From DAOUKH01 sp965207995 (GTDB taxonomy: Bacteria; Chloroflexota; Dehalococcoidia; SHYB01), in NCBI GenBank assembly GCA_965207995.1, contig CBDBNG010000001.1:434001-498000 (forward strand): a DNA stretch of 64,000 nucleotides, read 5' to 3'. The translations under genes and the position numbers were made by a program. The notes beneath the pieces are model-generated. The model was given only the letters and a program-made list of their open reading frames with translations, was not told the DNA's origin and searched no databases. Within the stretch, counting starts at the first letter, position 1. The number at the start of each line of letters is the position of its first letter. Shown here piece by piece: positions 25,908 through 34,132 of the stretch.

Positions 25908-27151
25908 CAGATCACATCCTCGGCGGCCAGGACTTCGAGGTCGGCGGCCGAAAGACCGAGCAGGTCGCCGTAAACGCGAGGGTTGTGCTCGGCGTAGCAG
26001 GCGGCGCCCCACCCCGTCGTCCCGCGCGGGGAGGGCGACGCGTCGCTAAAGATGCCCGGATGCCCCTCGACGTCGTATTCGGAGATCTCGGTGTGCCCGA
26101 CGCCCACGAAGTAGCCGCGGTGGCGGAGTTGTTCGTCGTTCTCGTAGCGGTCTTGCGTGTCCTGGCAGGCCCCCGCGGGGACGCCGGCCTCCTGAAGGGC
26201 CGCCATCAGATCGTAACGCTCGTACTGCTGCGTCCATGCTTCGACGAACCAGTCGAGGTCGTCCTGGTTCTCGTAGCGGGCGTCGAGGGTGGCGAAGTTC
26301 GGGTCTTGCGTCCACGCGGGCTGGCCCATCAGCCGCGTCAGGCCGCGCCAATGGTCGTCCGTCGAGCAGGCGATGGCGATCCAACGGTCGTCGCCGGCGC
26401 AGCGATAGGCGCCGTGGGGCGCGGCCTTCATGTGCTGCGAACGGTTGCCAGAGCGCTCGTAAGCCGTGCCGTTCACCGACCAGGCGGGCGCCGCCGTGCC
26501 GGTGTAAAGGATCGCGGGGCCGACCTGTGAGAGATCGACGTAGACGCCGCGGTTGGTCTGGTTCCGCCGCCGCAGGGACGACATCGCGGCGATGGCGATG
26601 AAGAAGGGGCCGATGGCGTCCATGTAGGAGACGCCATAGCCGCAGGGATCGCGATCGGGGAGTCCGACGCCCGCGGTGAGCCCGCCCACGGCGGCGGCGG
26701 TGGGGCCGTAGGTCCGGTAGGCCGAGTAGGGCCCCTTCCGTCCGAACCCGGGCGCCTGGATGTAGATGATGTCCGGTTTGATCGCCGACATGCGCTCCCA
26801 GCCGAAACCCCAGTTTTCGAGGGTGGTCGCGGTGTAGTTCTCGATGACGACGTCGGAGACTGCGAGGAGGCGCCTGAATAGGTCCCTTCCCTTCGAGTGG
26901 CGCATGTTGAGCGAGATGCCCCACTTGCCCGAATGGTTGTTGTTGAAGCTCGATCCGAGGTTGATACTGCCGGGCGGGGCCCCGCCGGGGACCCGGTGCT
27001 GCGGCGAGGTGGTGCGCAGGATGTCGAGACGGCCCTTCCACTCCAGATGGATGACCTCGGCGCCGTAGGTGGAGAGATAGCGCGCGCCCTTGGCGCCGGC
27101 GTTCACCCAGCCGAAGTCGAGCACCCTGACGCCCTGAAGGGGCAGCGTCAT
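25907..27151 (-). CDS. CaiB/BaiF family CoA-transferase (pair 2, upstream member)
   Basis: This family III CoA-transferase of about 414 residues begins MTLPLQGVRVLDFGWVNAG behind an AGGAG ribosome-binding site. The longer open frame from 27187 adds 12 unconserved residues. YGAEVIHLEWKGRLDILR replaces the usual ADVIKIE(P) strand, and IYIQAPGFGRKGPYSAYRTY resembles the PxxGxxGP region. At the catalytic position, GVYVDLSQVGPA carries Gly. It is coupled to the following CaiB gene by a 1-bp TGATG overlap. The upstream gene, a Zn-ribbon protein, is divergent. Confidence 0.88.
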   Translation of the reverse strand: MTLPLQGVRVLDFGWVNAGAKGARYLSTYGAEVIHLEWKGRLDILRTTSPQHRVPGGAPPGSINLGSSFNNNHSGKWGISLNMRHSKGRDLFRRLLAVSDVVIENYTATTLENWGFGWERMSAIKPDIIYIQAPGFGRKGPYSAYRTYGPTAAAVGGLTAGVGLPDRDPCGYGVSYMDAIGPFFIAIAAMSSLRRRNQTNRGVYVDLSQVGPAILYTGTAAPAWSVNGTAYERSGNRSQHMKAAPHGAYRCAGDDRWIAIACSTDDHWRGLTRLMGQPAWTQDPNFATLDARYENQDDLDWFVEAWTQQYERYDLMAALQEAGVPAGACQDTQDRYENDEQLRHRGYFVGVGHTEISEYDVEGHPGIFSDASPSPRGTTGWGAACYAEHNPRVYGDLLGLSAADLEVLAAEDVI

Positions 27152-27249
27152 CACGTCTCCTCGCCGCGCCGTTCGCGGCGGCGTCAACGGCGTGGATTAT
27201 AGCCGCGCCTGCTCTCCGTCGCGTTCGTAGACCCCTTCGGGGCGCTAGA

Positions 27250-27708
27250 ATGGGCGCGATGTCGACGGAAGCGAGAATCCCAAGGCCGGAGCGGACGGCG
27301 CTGACCAAGTCCTTCTGGGACGGCGTCGATGAGGGCAGGCTGCTCATCCTCCGCTGCGGCGATTGCGGCTTCTACGTCCACTGGCCGCGTCCCGAATGCG
27401 GTCGGTGCCGCTCGGAGGTCCTCGCTCCCGCGGAGGTCTCGGGGCGCGGCGTCGTCTACTCGTACGGCGTCGCCATGCAGGCCTTCATTCCCGCCTTCAC
27501 GGACAAGATTCCCTACATCCTCGCCGTCGTCGAGCTCGTGGAGCAGCCCGGGTTGAAACTGGTCACCCACATCGTCGACTGCGACGAGGAGGCCGTAGAG
27601 GTCGGGATGGCGGTCGAGGTGGTCTTCCGCGAGGCCGACGAGGGTCTGGTCCTGCCCTACTTCCGGCCCGTCGGCGTGACGAAGGAGGCCGTCGATGCCC
27701 CCGCGTGA
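27250..27708 (+). CDS. Zn-ribbon/OB-fold (DUF35) acyl-CoA-associated protein
   Basis: This 152-residue DUF35-type protein has a rubredoxin-like zinc ribbon (RCGDCGFYVHWPRPECGRCR, two CxxC-type pairs) followed by an OB-fold domain starting GRGVVYSYGVAM. Such proteins bind or channel CoA esters to partner thiolases. Its 3' end overlaps the next gene, a thiolase homologue, by 14 bp, which is the standard arrangement for this pair. An alternative ATG lies three codons downstream (MSTEARIP). Confidence 0.87.
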   Translation: MGAMSTEARIPRPERTALTKSFWDGVDEGRLLILRCGDCGFYVHWPRPECGRCRSEVLAPAEVSGRGVVYSYGVAMQAFIPAFTDKIPYILAVVELVEQPGLKLVTHIVDCDEEAVEVGMAVEVVFREADEGLVLPYFRPVGVTKEAVDAPA

Positions 27709-28846
27709 CGGCGGACGGCGCGTCGCCGTCGCGGGCGTGGGTTACTCGCCCGTCGCGCGTCGCAGCGGCCGCACCCTGGAATGGCTGACGCTGGCAGCCT
27801 GCCGGGCGGCGCTCGACGACGCCGGCCTCGCGCCGCGGGACGTGGACGGCATGTCGTCCTACGTCACCACGAACCAGCTCCTCTCGCTCGTGAAGACAGC
27901 GGCCGTGCTGGGCTCGCCGGGGCTTCGATGGCACCTGGCCACCGTGGAGGGGCCGACGTTCCTCGGCGGCGCGATCCCGGCCATCGCGGCAGTGGCGTCC
28001 GGCAGCGCCGAAGTCTGCATCGCGGTTCGGAGCGTGCTGGAAGCCGGAGGAAGCTATACGAAACGCCCACCGCCGCCGGTGGTCAGCGGCGACGACCAGT
28101 TCACCACACCGTTCGGCGCCCACGCCAGCCCGCATTGGATCAGCCTCTACATGCGGCGCCACATGGCCGACTTCGGCACCACGGAGGAACACTTCGCGGC
28201 CCAGGCGATCGCGCAACGCGAGTTCGCCTGTCTGAACGAGGACGCCTTCTTCCGCGACCCGCTGACGCTGGACGACTACCTCAGCGCCCGCTACATCTCG
28301 AAGCCGTGCCGCCTGCTGGACTGCGACTACCCCGTCGACGCCAGCGCCGCCGTCATCTTCACCACCGAGGAACGCGCGCGGTCGCTCAAGCAGAAGCCGG
28401 TCTTCGTCGAGAGCTGGGCGATGGGGTCAACCTCGACCCCAGACAGCTACATCATGGCCGACATGAACGAGGCGGGGCTGTGGAACGCCTCGCGCGCCAT
28501 GTGGGAACGGACCGACCTTGGGCCCTCCGACGTCGACGTCGCCGGCCTCTACGACGGCTTCATCTTCTCCGTCTTCCAGTGGCTGGAGGGGCTCGGCTTC
28601 TGCGGCAAGGGGGAGAGCGGGCCCTTCGTCGCCGAGGGACACACCCGCCTGGGCGGGAGCCTGCCCGTCAACTGCGACGGCGGAGCGGTCAACGTCGGCC
28701 GCACCCACGGGGCGAACCACGTGATCGAGGTGGTGCGCCAGCTTCGCGGACAGTCCGGGGCACGGCAGCGCGCCGGGGCCAAGGTCGGCATCTCCAGCAA
28801 CTCGATGGGGCCCACCGGCGGCTGCCTGCTGCTCACGGCGGAGTAA
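27695..28846 (+). CDS. Thiolase-fold protein lacking the usual nucleophilic Cys (lipid-transfer/SCP2-thiolase type)
   Basis: This 383-residue thiolase-superfamily protein is paired with the DUF35 gene. It starts RRVAVAGVGYSPVARRSGRT. The region normally containing the nucleophile Cys (N-x-C-x-S-G) reads TVEGPTFLGGAIPAIAAVASG, with no Cys. The later VDVAGLYDGFIFSVFQWLEG and LPVNCDGGAVNVGRTHGANH match the C-terminal lobe, with a His. It therefore resembles the acetyl-CoA acetyltransferase-like proteins that partner with DUF35, in steroid or other acyl-CoA breakdown (aldolase/lyase or lipid-transfer roles). The actual reaction is unknown. Confidence 0.85.
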   Translation: MPPRDGGRRVAVAGVGYSPVARRSGRTLEWLTLAACRAALDDAGLAPRDVDGMSSYVTTNQLLSLVKTAAVLGSPGLRWHLATVEGPTFLGGAIPAIAAVASGSAEVCIAVRSVLEAGGSYTKRPPPPVVSGDDQFTTPFGAHASPHWISLYMRRHMADFGTTEEHFAAQAIAQREFACLNEDAFFRDPLTLDDYLSARYISKPCRLLDCDYPVDASAAVIFTTEERARSLKQKPVFVESWAMGSTSTPDSYIMADMNEAGLWNASRAMWERTDLGPSDVDVAGLYDGFIFSVFQWLEGLGFCGKGESGPFVAEGHTRLGGSLPVNCDGGAVNVGRTHGANHVIEVVRQLRGQSGARQRAGAKVGISSNSMGPTGGCLLLTAE

Positions 28847-28855
28847 CGCCGACCT

Positions 28856-29056
28856 TCACGCGGTCTCGAATTGCAGCGCGTCGAGGTTCACCTTGGAAGC
28901 GCGCTTCGAGAGATCGTGTAGTTCTACGCCTACGACTTCGTTGGATTCGTTGTAGTCCAAGACGACTCCGGGGGAGACTTCCGCGGAATTGACTATGGTG
29001 GAGTCGTCGAGGCGCAGGTAGAGGGCGTCGGCCTCTTTGTCGACGTTCAGCTTCAT
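28856..29056 (-). CDS. DUF2283 domain protein
   Basis: This 66-residue protein matches the small DUF2283 family: KEADALYLRLDDSTIVNSAE, then GVVLDYNESNEVVGVELHDL and a short C-terminus. Function is unknown. Members are often found near mobile or toxin-antitoxin-type loci, but nothing of that kind is visible here. It sits between a thiolase-like gene and tRNA-Arg. Confidence 0.82.
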   Translation of the reverse strand: MKLNVDKEADALYLRLDDSTIVNSAEVSPGVVLDYNESNEVVGVELHDLSKRASKVNLDALQFETA

Positions 29057-29089
29057 AGATCACCCGCATGTAGCTGCATCGCGTTTGAA

Positions 29090-29166
<77 letters not shown>

Positions 29167-29235
29167 CCGGACGGTGGTCGTCGATCATCCACCGAGGATT
29201 CGATTATATGCCCGCTCGGATACGCGGGGACGGCG

Positions 29236-30186
29236 TCACGCGTCGGGGTGGGTGGTGATGAACCTGGAGGCCCGCTCTGCGTCGACGTTCGGCGCGCGGA
29301 GCTCGACGCCCGCCGCCTCCTCCTGAATGAGGAACGTCATGCTGTTGTCGCGCTTGCCCCAACCGCGGCGCACCCCTTCGTCCTGGACGCTCTGGACGTG
29401 GTCGAACGTGGGAACGGGCACGTCGTACTCCTGGGCAAGGTCGATTGCGAGCGCGACGTCCTTGCGCGCGAGTTCGAGGGCGAAGTGCACCGTGTCGAAG
29501 TCACGCGCGAAGACCGACCTCGGCAGCTGCTCATGAAGGATCACCATGCGGCCCAGCGCACCGCGGCGCACGGCCTCCCACAGCGCTTCCGTCTCGACGC
29601 CGGCCTTCACGCCCAGCGTCATCCCTTCCGCGATCGACTGGCGCACCGCCATCGCAATCCCGTTGTGGACGAGCTTGCAGACCGTCCCCGAGCCGATGGC
29701 TCCCGCGTAGAAGACCTTATCGCCCATCGCGTCGAGGATAGGCCGGACACGCTCGAACACGGCGCGGTCGCCGCCCACCATCACCGCCAGATTGCGGGCG
29801 GCGGCCCCCGGGACGCCGCCGCTGACCGGTGCGTCGAGCACATCGACGCCTAGGGGCCGGAACCGTGCTTCGAGCTCCCGGACGAGCGTGGGCCGGCTCG
29901 TGGACAGATCGATGTAGACCTGTCCGCTGCGGAGCGCGCCCTCCAGGCCGTCGGGCCCCGTTGCCACAAGCTCGACCTCGGCCGGGCCGGGCAACGAGGT
30001 CAGGATGACGTCCGACCGCGCCGCCACGTCGCGCGGCGACTCGGCGAGGGAGGCCCCCGCTTCGGCGAGGTCGCTGGCTGCCTCGGGGCGGACGTCGTGG
30101 ACTACCATCGGATAGCCGGCGCGCTGTACGTTGGCCGCCATCCTCGATCCCATGTTCCCTAGTCCGATGAACCCAACCGTTTCCAT
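29236..30186 (-). CDS. 3-hydroxyisobutyrate dehydrogenase family NAD(P)-dependent oxidoreductase
   Basis: This 316-residue beta-hydroxyacid dehydrogenase begins VGFIGLGNMGSRMAANV, the NAD(P)-binding Rossmann motif and family signature. It continues with DVLDAPVSGGVPGAAARN, the substrate-binding stretch, and GSGTVCKLVHNGI, where Lys is the catalytic residue. The C-terminal helical domain is complete. It probably oxidises a 3-hydroxyacid or reduces a semialdehyde. Proximity to the divergent PrpD gene suggests a role in short-chain acid metabolism, which is inference. Confidence 0.92.
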   Translation of the reverse strand: METVGFIGLGNMGSRMAANVQRAGYPMVVHDVRPEAASDLAEAGASLAESPRDVAARSDVILTSLPGPAEVELVATGPDGLEGALRSGQVYIDLSTSRPTLVRELEARFRPLGVDVLDAPVSGGVPGAAARNLAVMVGGDRAVFERVRPILDAMGDKVFYAGAIGSGTVCKLVHNGIAMAVRQSIAEGMTLGVKAGVETEALWEAVRRGALGRMVILHEQLPRSVFARDFDTVHFALELARKDVALAIDLAQEYDVPVPTFDHVQSVQDEGVRRGWGKRDNSMTFLIQEEAAGVELRAPNVDAERASRFITTHPDA

Positions 30187-30278
30187 GTCAGCCTCCCTGC
30201 GGCGCGCCGCCCGACGCGGGTGATGATACCCTTTCGCGTGGGCCGGCGCGCAAGCCGCGAGCCGATTCGGAGGAACAG

Positions 30279-31613
30279 ATGGGTGCGACCACAGAACTGG
30301 CGAGGTTCGCCGCGGAGACGCGGTGGGACGATCTGAGCGGCGAGGTCCGGGCGCACACGAAACGGTGCGTGGTCAACGCCGTGGCCGTGGCCGTGCATGC
30401 CTCGGCGCGCTCCGAGGCGTCGCCGCTGCTCGACGCCCTCGCGGCAGAGGGGGGCGCGGCGCGGGCCTCGGTCTGGGGTACGAGCACGCGCACGTCGCTG
30501 CACCAAGCGGCGCTGGCGAACGGCTGGCTATGCCATCTGGACGACTACGACGATACGCACTTTCCGACGGTCATCCATCCAAGCGCGCCCACGATTCCCG
30601 CGGCGTTCGCCGCCGCCGAGTTGGCGGGGGCCACTGGACGGGACTTCCTGCTCGCGGCCGCGGTGGGGATCGAGGTCTGCTGCCGCATCGGCATGGCGGT
30701 CCATCCGTCGCACTACGACACCGGCTGGCACATCACCGGGACGTGCGGGGTCTTCGGGGCCGCCGCCGCGGCGGGCCGCGTCCTGGGCCTGGACGCCGCG
30801 GCCATGGCCAACGCCCTCGGTACCGCGGGCACGCAGGCGTCGGGCCTACGCGAGACCCTCGGCTCGATGGCCAAGGCGATGAACGCGGGACACCCCGCGC
30901 AGGTGGGCACGTTCGCGGCGCTCCTTGCCCGCGAGGGCTTCACCGGCCCGGCCATGGTCCTGGAAGGGCGGCGCGGCTTCGGGACGGTCATGTCTCCCGA
31001 GAGCGATTGGTCTCGCGCCGTGGAGAGCCTGGGACGGCGCTGGGAGATCCTGAACGTCGGACTGAAACCCTACCCCTGCGGCGTCGTCGCCCATCCGATC
31101 ATCGACGCGGCGATCGCGCTCCGCGAGACGGGCGTGCCGCCGCATGAGGTCGAGTCCATCGACGTCCTGGTCCATCCGCTTGTCCTAGAGTTGATGGACC
31201 GCCCAGACCCCAAGGGCGGCTTGGAGGCGAAGTTCTCCTACCAGCATGGGGCGGCCGTCGGGTTCGTCGACGGCGCCGCCTTCCCCGAGCAGTACACCGA
31301 CGAGCGCGCCACCGATCCCGTGATCGCCTCGGTGCGCTCGAAAGTCCGGGCCAAGGTCTCACCGGACCTAGGGCAGGACGCAACTCGTCTGACGCTGACG
31401 ACAGTGGCCGGCAGGACGTTTGTCCACGAGATCGCGCATGCCTCGGGTTCGCCGGACAACCCGATGTCGGACGACGCGCTCGACGCGAAGTTCGCCGCGC
31501 TCACCGGCAGGGTGCTGGGGGAGACGAGGGCTCGCCGCCTACTCGGCGCGCTGCGGAGCATCGACGAGGCCGGCAGCGTAGAAGAGGCGGCCGCGCTCCT
31601 GCGTCCGGAGTAG
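30279..31613 (+). CDS. MmgE/PrpD family protein (2-methylcitrate dehydratase-like)
   Basis: This 444-residue MmgE/PrpD family member has an all-alpha first domain (TELARFAAETRWDDLSGEVR and HLDDYDDTHFPTVIHPSAPT). The latter, with its DDTH and HPS/T motif, is the active-site signature of the family. The second, smaller domain begins near KPYPCGVVAHPIIDAAI. The length is typical. Known members dehydrate 2-methylcitrate, racemise or decarboxylate related acids (for example cis-aconitate decarboxylase). No methylcitrate synthase or lyase gene is adjacent, so the substrate is open. Confidence 0.92.
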   Translation: MGATTELARFAAETRWDDLSGEVRAHTKRCVVNAVAVAVHASARSEASPLLDALAAEGGAARASVWGTSTRTSLHQAALANGWLCHLDDYDDTHFPTVIHPSAPTIPAAFAAAELAGATGRDFLLAAAVGIEVCCRIGMAVHPSHYDTGWHITGTCGVFGAAAAAGRVLGLDAAAMANALGTAGTQASGLRETLGSMAKAMNAGHPAQVGTFAALLAREGFTGPAMVLEGRRGFGTVMSPESDWSRAVESLGRRWEILNVGLKPYPCGVVAHPIIDAAIALRETGVPPHEVESIDVLVHPLVLELMDRPDPKGGLEAKFSYQHGAAVGFVDGAAFPEQYTDERATDPVIASVRSKVRAKVSPDLGQDATRLTLTTVAGRTFVHEIAHASGSPDNPMSDDALDAKFAALTGRVLGETRARRLLGALRSIDEAGSVEEAAALLRPE

Positions 31614-31640
31614 CCGTCGTCCCGACAGGGCCGCCTCACG

Positions 31641-32102
31641 TTATTCGTGGACGAAGGGGAAGTCGACGCTCAACTCGACGAGGAGGGTCACCACGGCCCC
31701 CGCGATGAGGACGCCAACGAAGATCGCCGCCAGGGAGCGCCGCCGGTCGAGGCCAAACCCCCACGCGGCGAGCGACCCCGTCCACGCCCCGGTCACGGGC
31801 AGCGGCACAGCGACGAATGGGATGAGGGCAAGAACGCCCCAGCGCTCGAAAGCGCGGCCCTGCCGTTCACGGATCCGGTCCATGCGCCAAGTGAGGAAGC
31901 GCCCCGCCGGGTTGTTGAACGAGGTCAACCAGCGGTTGACGGGCTCGAGTGCCCAGAGGAGCACGAGCGGCGGGACCATGTTGCCGGCCACGGCGAGCAG
32001 GTAGGCCTCCCACCACGCGAGATCGTGCGTGACGATGCCGACCGGGATGGCGGCGCGAAGCTCGCCGACCGGCGTCATGGCGAGGAAGAGGGTGGTGAGC
32101 AT
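31641..32102 (-). CDS. Small multi-drug export protein family (COG2426) membrane protein
   Basis: This 153-residue integral membrane protein has about four TM segments. The N-terminal TPVGELRAAIPVGIVTHDL motif is typical of the Sm_multidrug_ex family. It is followed by AVAGNMVPPLVLLWALEPV and a C-terminal pair, VGVLIAGAVVTLLVELSV. Transport of drugs is named from a family annotation and not shown here. Its start faces the AT-richer promoter region of the next, divergent gene. Confidence 0.8.
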   Translation of the reverse strand: MLTTLFLAMTPVGELRAAIPVGIVTHDLAWWEAYLLAVAGNMVPPLVLLWALEPVNRWLTSFNNPAGRFLTWRMDRIRERQGRAFERWGVLALIPFVAVPLPVTGAWTGSLAAWGFGLDRRRSLAAIFVGVLIAGAVVTLLVELSVDFPFVHE

Positions 32103-32279
32103 TGCAGTTTGAGGTGCCGACGGCCGCCGGAAATATCGTTATGACGACGGGGAAGGTGAGTCTTAGCCGTTTCGCTTTGCTAGGAAAGATTGGTTTTTAG
32201 AACGCGCCGATGCGAGCGAAATGGCGCCTGAAGGGCGCCTGAAGCGAGAAAGAAGAATGAACTGATTTTGAACAAAGTC

Positions 32280-32309
32280 TTGACGCTAAGTCAAAATACG
32301 TGCTACCTT
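32280..32309 (+). promoter_or_regulatory. Candidate sigma70 promoter for the small HTH gene
   Basis: TTGACG (32280-32285) is followed 18 bp later by TACCTT (32304-32309), in an unusually AT-rich stretch for this window. The transcript would start about 20 bp ahead of a strong AGGAGG ribosome-binding site. The -35 matches well; the -10 is weak. Confidence 0.45.
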
Positions 32310-32336
32310 ATTAATGTTTCAGACAGGAGGTAACAC

Positions 32337-32564
32337 ATGGTTAGGCGCACGAAATTGATGCGACGGGTTGAGGAACAGTATAACAAGCCGCTCGAGAAGC
32401 TCCTCCCGGAGATGTACAACGAGAAGGGGCTCCCGGCCATGGCCGCCGAGCTCGGCATCAGCAAGGGCACACTCTGGTACTGGCTCCTGAAGTTTGGTAT
32501 TAATGTCCGCCGCGTGGCCCTCGCCCCGGGCGAAGAGCTTCAGGTCCAACAGGTGAAGCGCTAA
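32337..32564 (+). CDS. Small helix-turn-helix protein of unknown function
   Basis: This 75-residue basic protein has a probable HTH in GLPAMAAELGISKGTLWYWL. It starts behind a strong AGGAGG ribosome-binding site at 7-nt spacing, after a 230-bp AT-rich leader, and ends just ahead of a strong intrinsic terminator, so it is a monocistronic, probably well-expressed gene. A DNA-binding role (regulator or nucleoid-type) is inferred from the HTH alone. Confidence 0.75.
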   Translation: MVRRTKLMRRVEEQYNKPLEKLLPEMYNEKGLPAMAAELGISKGTLWYWLLKFGINVRRVALAPGEELQVQQVKR

Positions 32565-32589
32565 CCCGTCAAGCAGATTCGGCTCCAGA

Positions 32590-32618
32590 AGGCCCGCCAC
32601 GAAGCGGGCCTTTCTCTT
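32590..32618 (+). terminator. Intrinsic terminator after the HTH gene
   Basis: A perfect 8-bp stem, AGGCCCGC/GCGGGCCT, with a CACGAA loop is followed by TTCTCTTT. Confidence 0.92.
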
Positions 32619-32661
32619 TAAGGGCACTCTCTTGTCATTCCCCTACAACTCTGAAGGCACG

Positions 32662-33126
32662 ATGAACGAGAAGCGGTTCCCCTACCGGCGCCGCTTCACC
32701 CTCGTCGAGGCCGCCGTCGTCCTCGGCCTCGTGGTCCTGCTTATCGTCGTCGTGCTGCCCGTGGTGCTGGACGAGACCGAGAACACCCAACAGGTTGAAG
32801 ATCTCGCCGCCGTACAGGAGGCGGTGCGCCGCTACCATGCCGACACCGGCGCCTACCCCACCTTCGCGGCCGTGGCCCGGGCCGGACAAAACCTCGTGAA
32901 TCCCTGGGTGGCCGGCGAGATCCCCAGCCTGGGATCGGTCCCCGCCGAGGCCGGCCTCGACTTCGACGCCGTCGCCCTCCGCGGCGGGGTCGCGGTGCGG
33001 TTCGTCCCCAACTATCTCAGAGAGAAGCCGCGCCACGCCGGCGAGCAGGCCCTCGACGGCGCGCCGCGCTGGCGGATCGACGCGCAAGGGAGTGCCCTCA
33101 TCCGCCTCGACGGGCGCTCATACTAA
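32662..33126 (+). CDS. Pseudopilin-like protein with atypical prepilin cleavage site
   Basis: This 154-residue protein has the class III signal arrangement: a short basic leader (MNEKRFPYRRR) followed by FTLVEAAVVLGLVVLLIVVV, with the conserved Glu5 of mature pilins and a hydrophobic helix. A globular domain then starts around QVEDLAAVQEAVRRYHADTG, as in GspG/PulG-type pseudopilins. The residue at -1 is Arg, not the Gly normally required by prepilin peptidase. The frame is open to a TTG at 32632, but the ATG at 32662 fits the leader better. No other type II secretion or type IV pilus gene is near. Confidence 0.75.
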   Translation: MNEKRFPYRRRFTLVEAAVVLGLVVLLIVVVLPVVLDETENTQQVEDLAAVQEAVRRYHADTGAYPTFAAVARAGQNLVNPWVAGEIPSLGSVPAEAGLDFDAVALRGGVAVRFVPNYLREKPRHAGEQALDGAPRWRIDAQGSALIRLDGRSY

Positions 33127-33229
33127 GCTAAACTAAACCGCGCAGGTTCGCCCATTTCCGTCTCGTCCCGCCGTGGTCGTCCGTCCGTCGGGTACAATAT
33201 GTCTACAGACCGCGCGGAGGAGGGCCGAC

Positions 33230-33667
<438 letters not shown>

Positions 33668-33693
33668 CGCCGCCGGTTTCCACAGAGACGCGA

Positions 33694-33726
33694 AAGGGGC
33701 GCCCTTCAGAGGCGCCCCTTCTCTTT
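33694..33726 (+). terminator. Intrinsic terminator after the FTR selenoprotein gene
   Basis: A perfect 10-bp stem, AAGGGGCGCC/GGCGCCCCTT, with a CTTCAGA loop is followed by CTCTTT. It lies 27 bp after the TAA of the extended reading frame and 195 bp after the TGA. It may also serve the convergent VOC gene. Confidence 0.92.
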
Positions 33727-33749
33727 GCCCTCGGGTGGGTGGCGGCGCG

Positions 33750-34124
33750 CTACTCCATGAGCATAATCAGCGCGCCGTGCGTGCTCTTGGGGTGGATGAA
33801 CGTCTGACCCGGCGGCCCGCCGAGGATGCGCGCCCCATGCTCCTTGAGCTTCTCAACCGTGCCCGGCAGATCGTCGACCTGAACGGCAATCAGGTACAGC
33901 CCCTCCCCCTTATCGGCGAGAAACTTCGCGACGGGCCCATCGGGGTTCGTCGGCTGCGCGAGCTCGATGTAGGCGTTCCCCAGCTCGATGTTGATCGCCT
34001 TCAACCCGAGGTGCGACAAGTCCTGCACCTCGGAGGCCTCCAGCCCGTACACGTCCGTGTAGAGGGCGGCGGCCTCCTCCACGTCCTCGACGGCGACGAC
34101 GAGGTGGTCGATACGCTTGAACAT
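33750..34124 (-). CDS. VOC superfamily protein (methylmalonyl-CoA epimerase-like)
   Basis: This protein of about 124 residues has two beta-alpha-beta-beta-beta repeats of the vicinal-oxygen-chelate fold: KRIDHLVVAVEDVEEAAALY, and then GLYLIAVQVDDLPGTVEKLK. The end, GQTFIHPKSTHGALIMLME, is very like methylmalonyl-CoA epimerases. The His usually opening the second repeat is Tyr, so metal ligation may differ. The first 19 codons of the longer open frame overlap the upstream gene and are not conserved. It is the last gene of a minus-strand unit with a thiolase and an HMGS-like gene, pointing to acyl-CoA metabolism. Confidence 0.85.
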   Translation of the reverse strand: MFKRIDHLVVAVEDVEEAAALYTDVYGLEASEVQDLSHLGLKAINIELGNAYIELAQPTNPDGPVAKFLADKGEGLYLIAVQVDDLPGTVEKLKEHGARILGGPPGQTFIHPKSTHGALIMLME

Positions 34125-34132
34125 GGCGGGGA

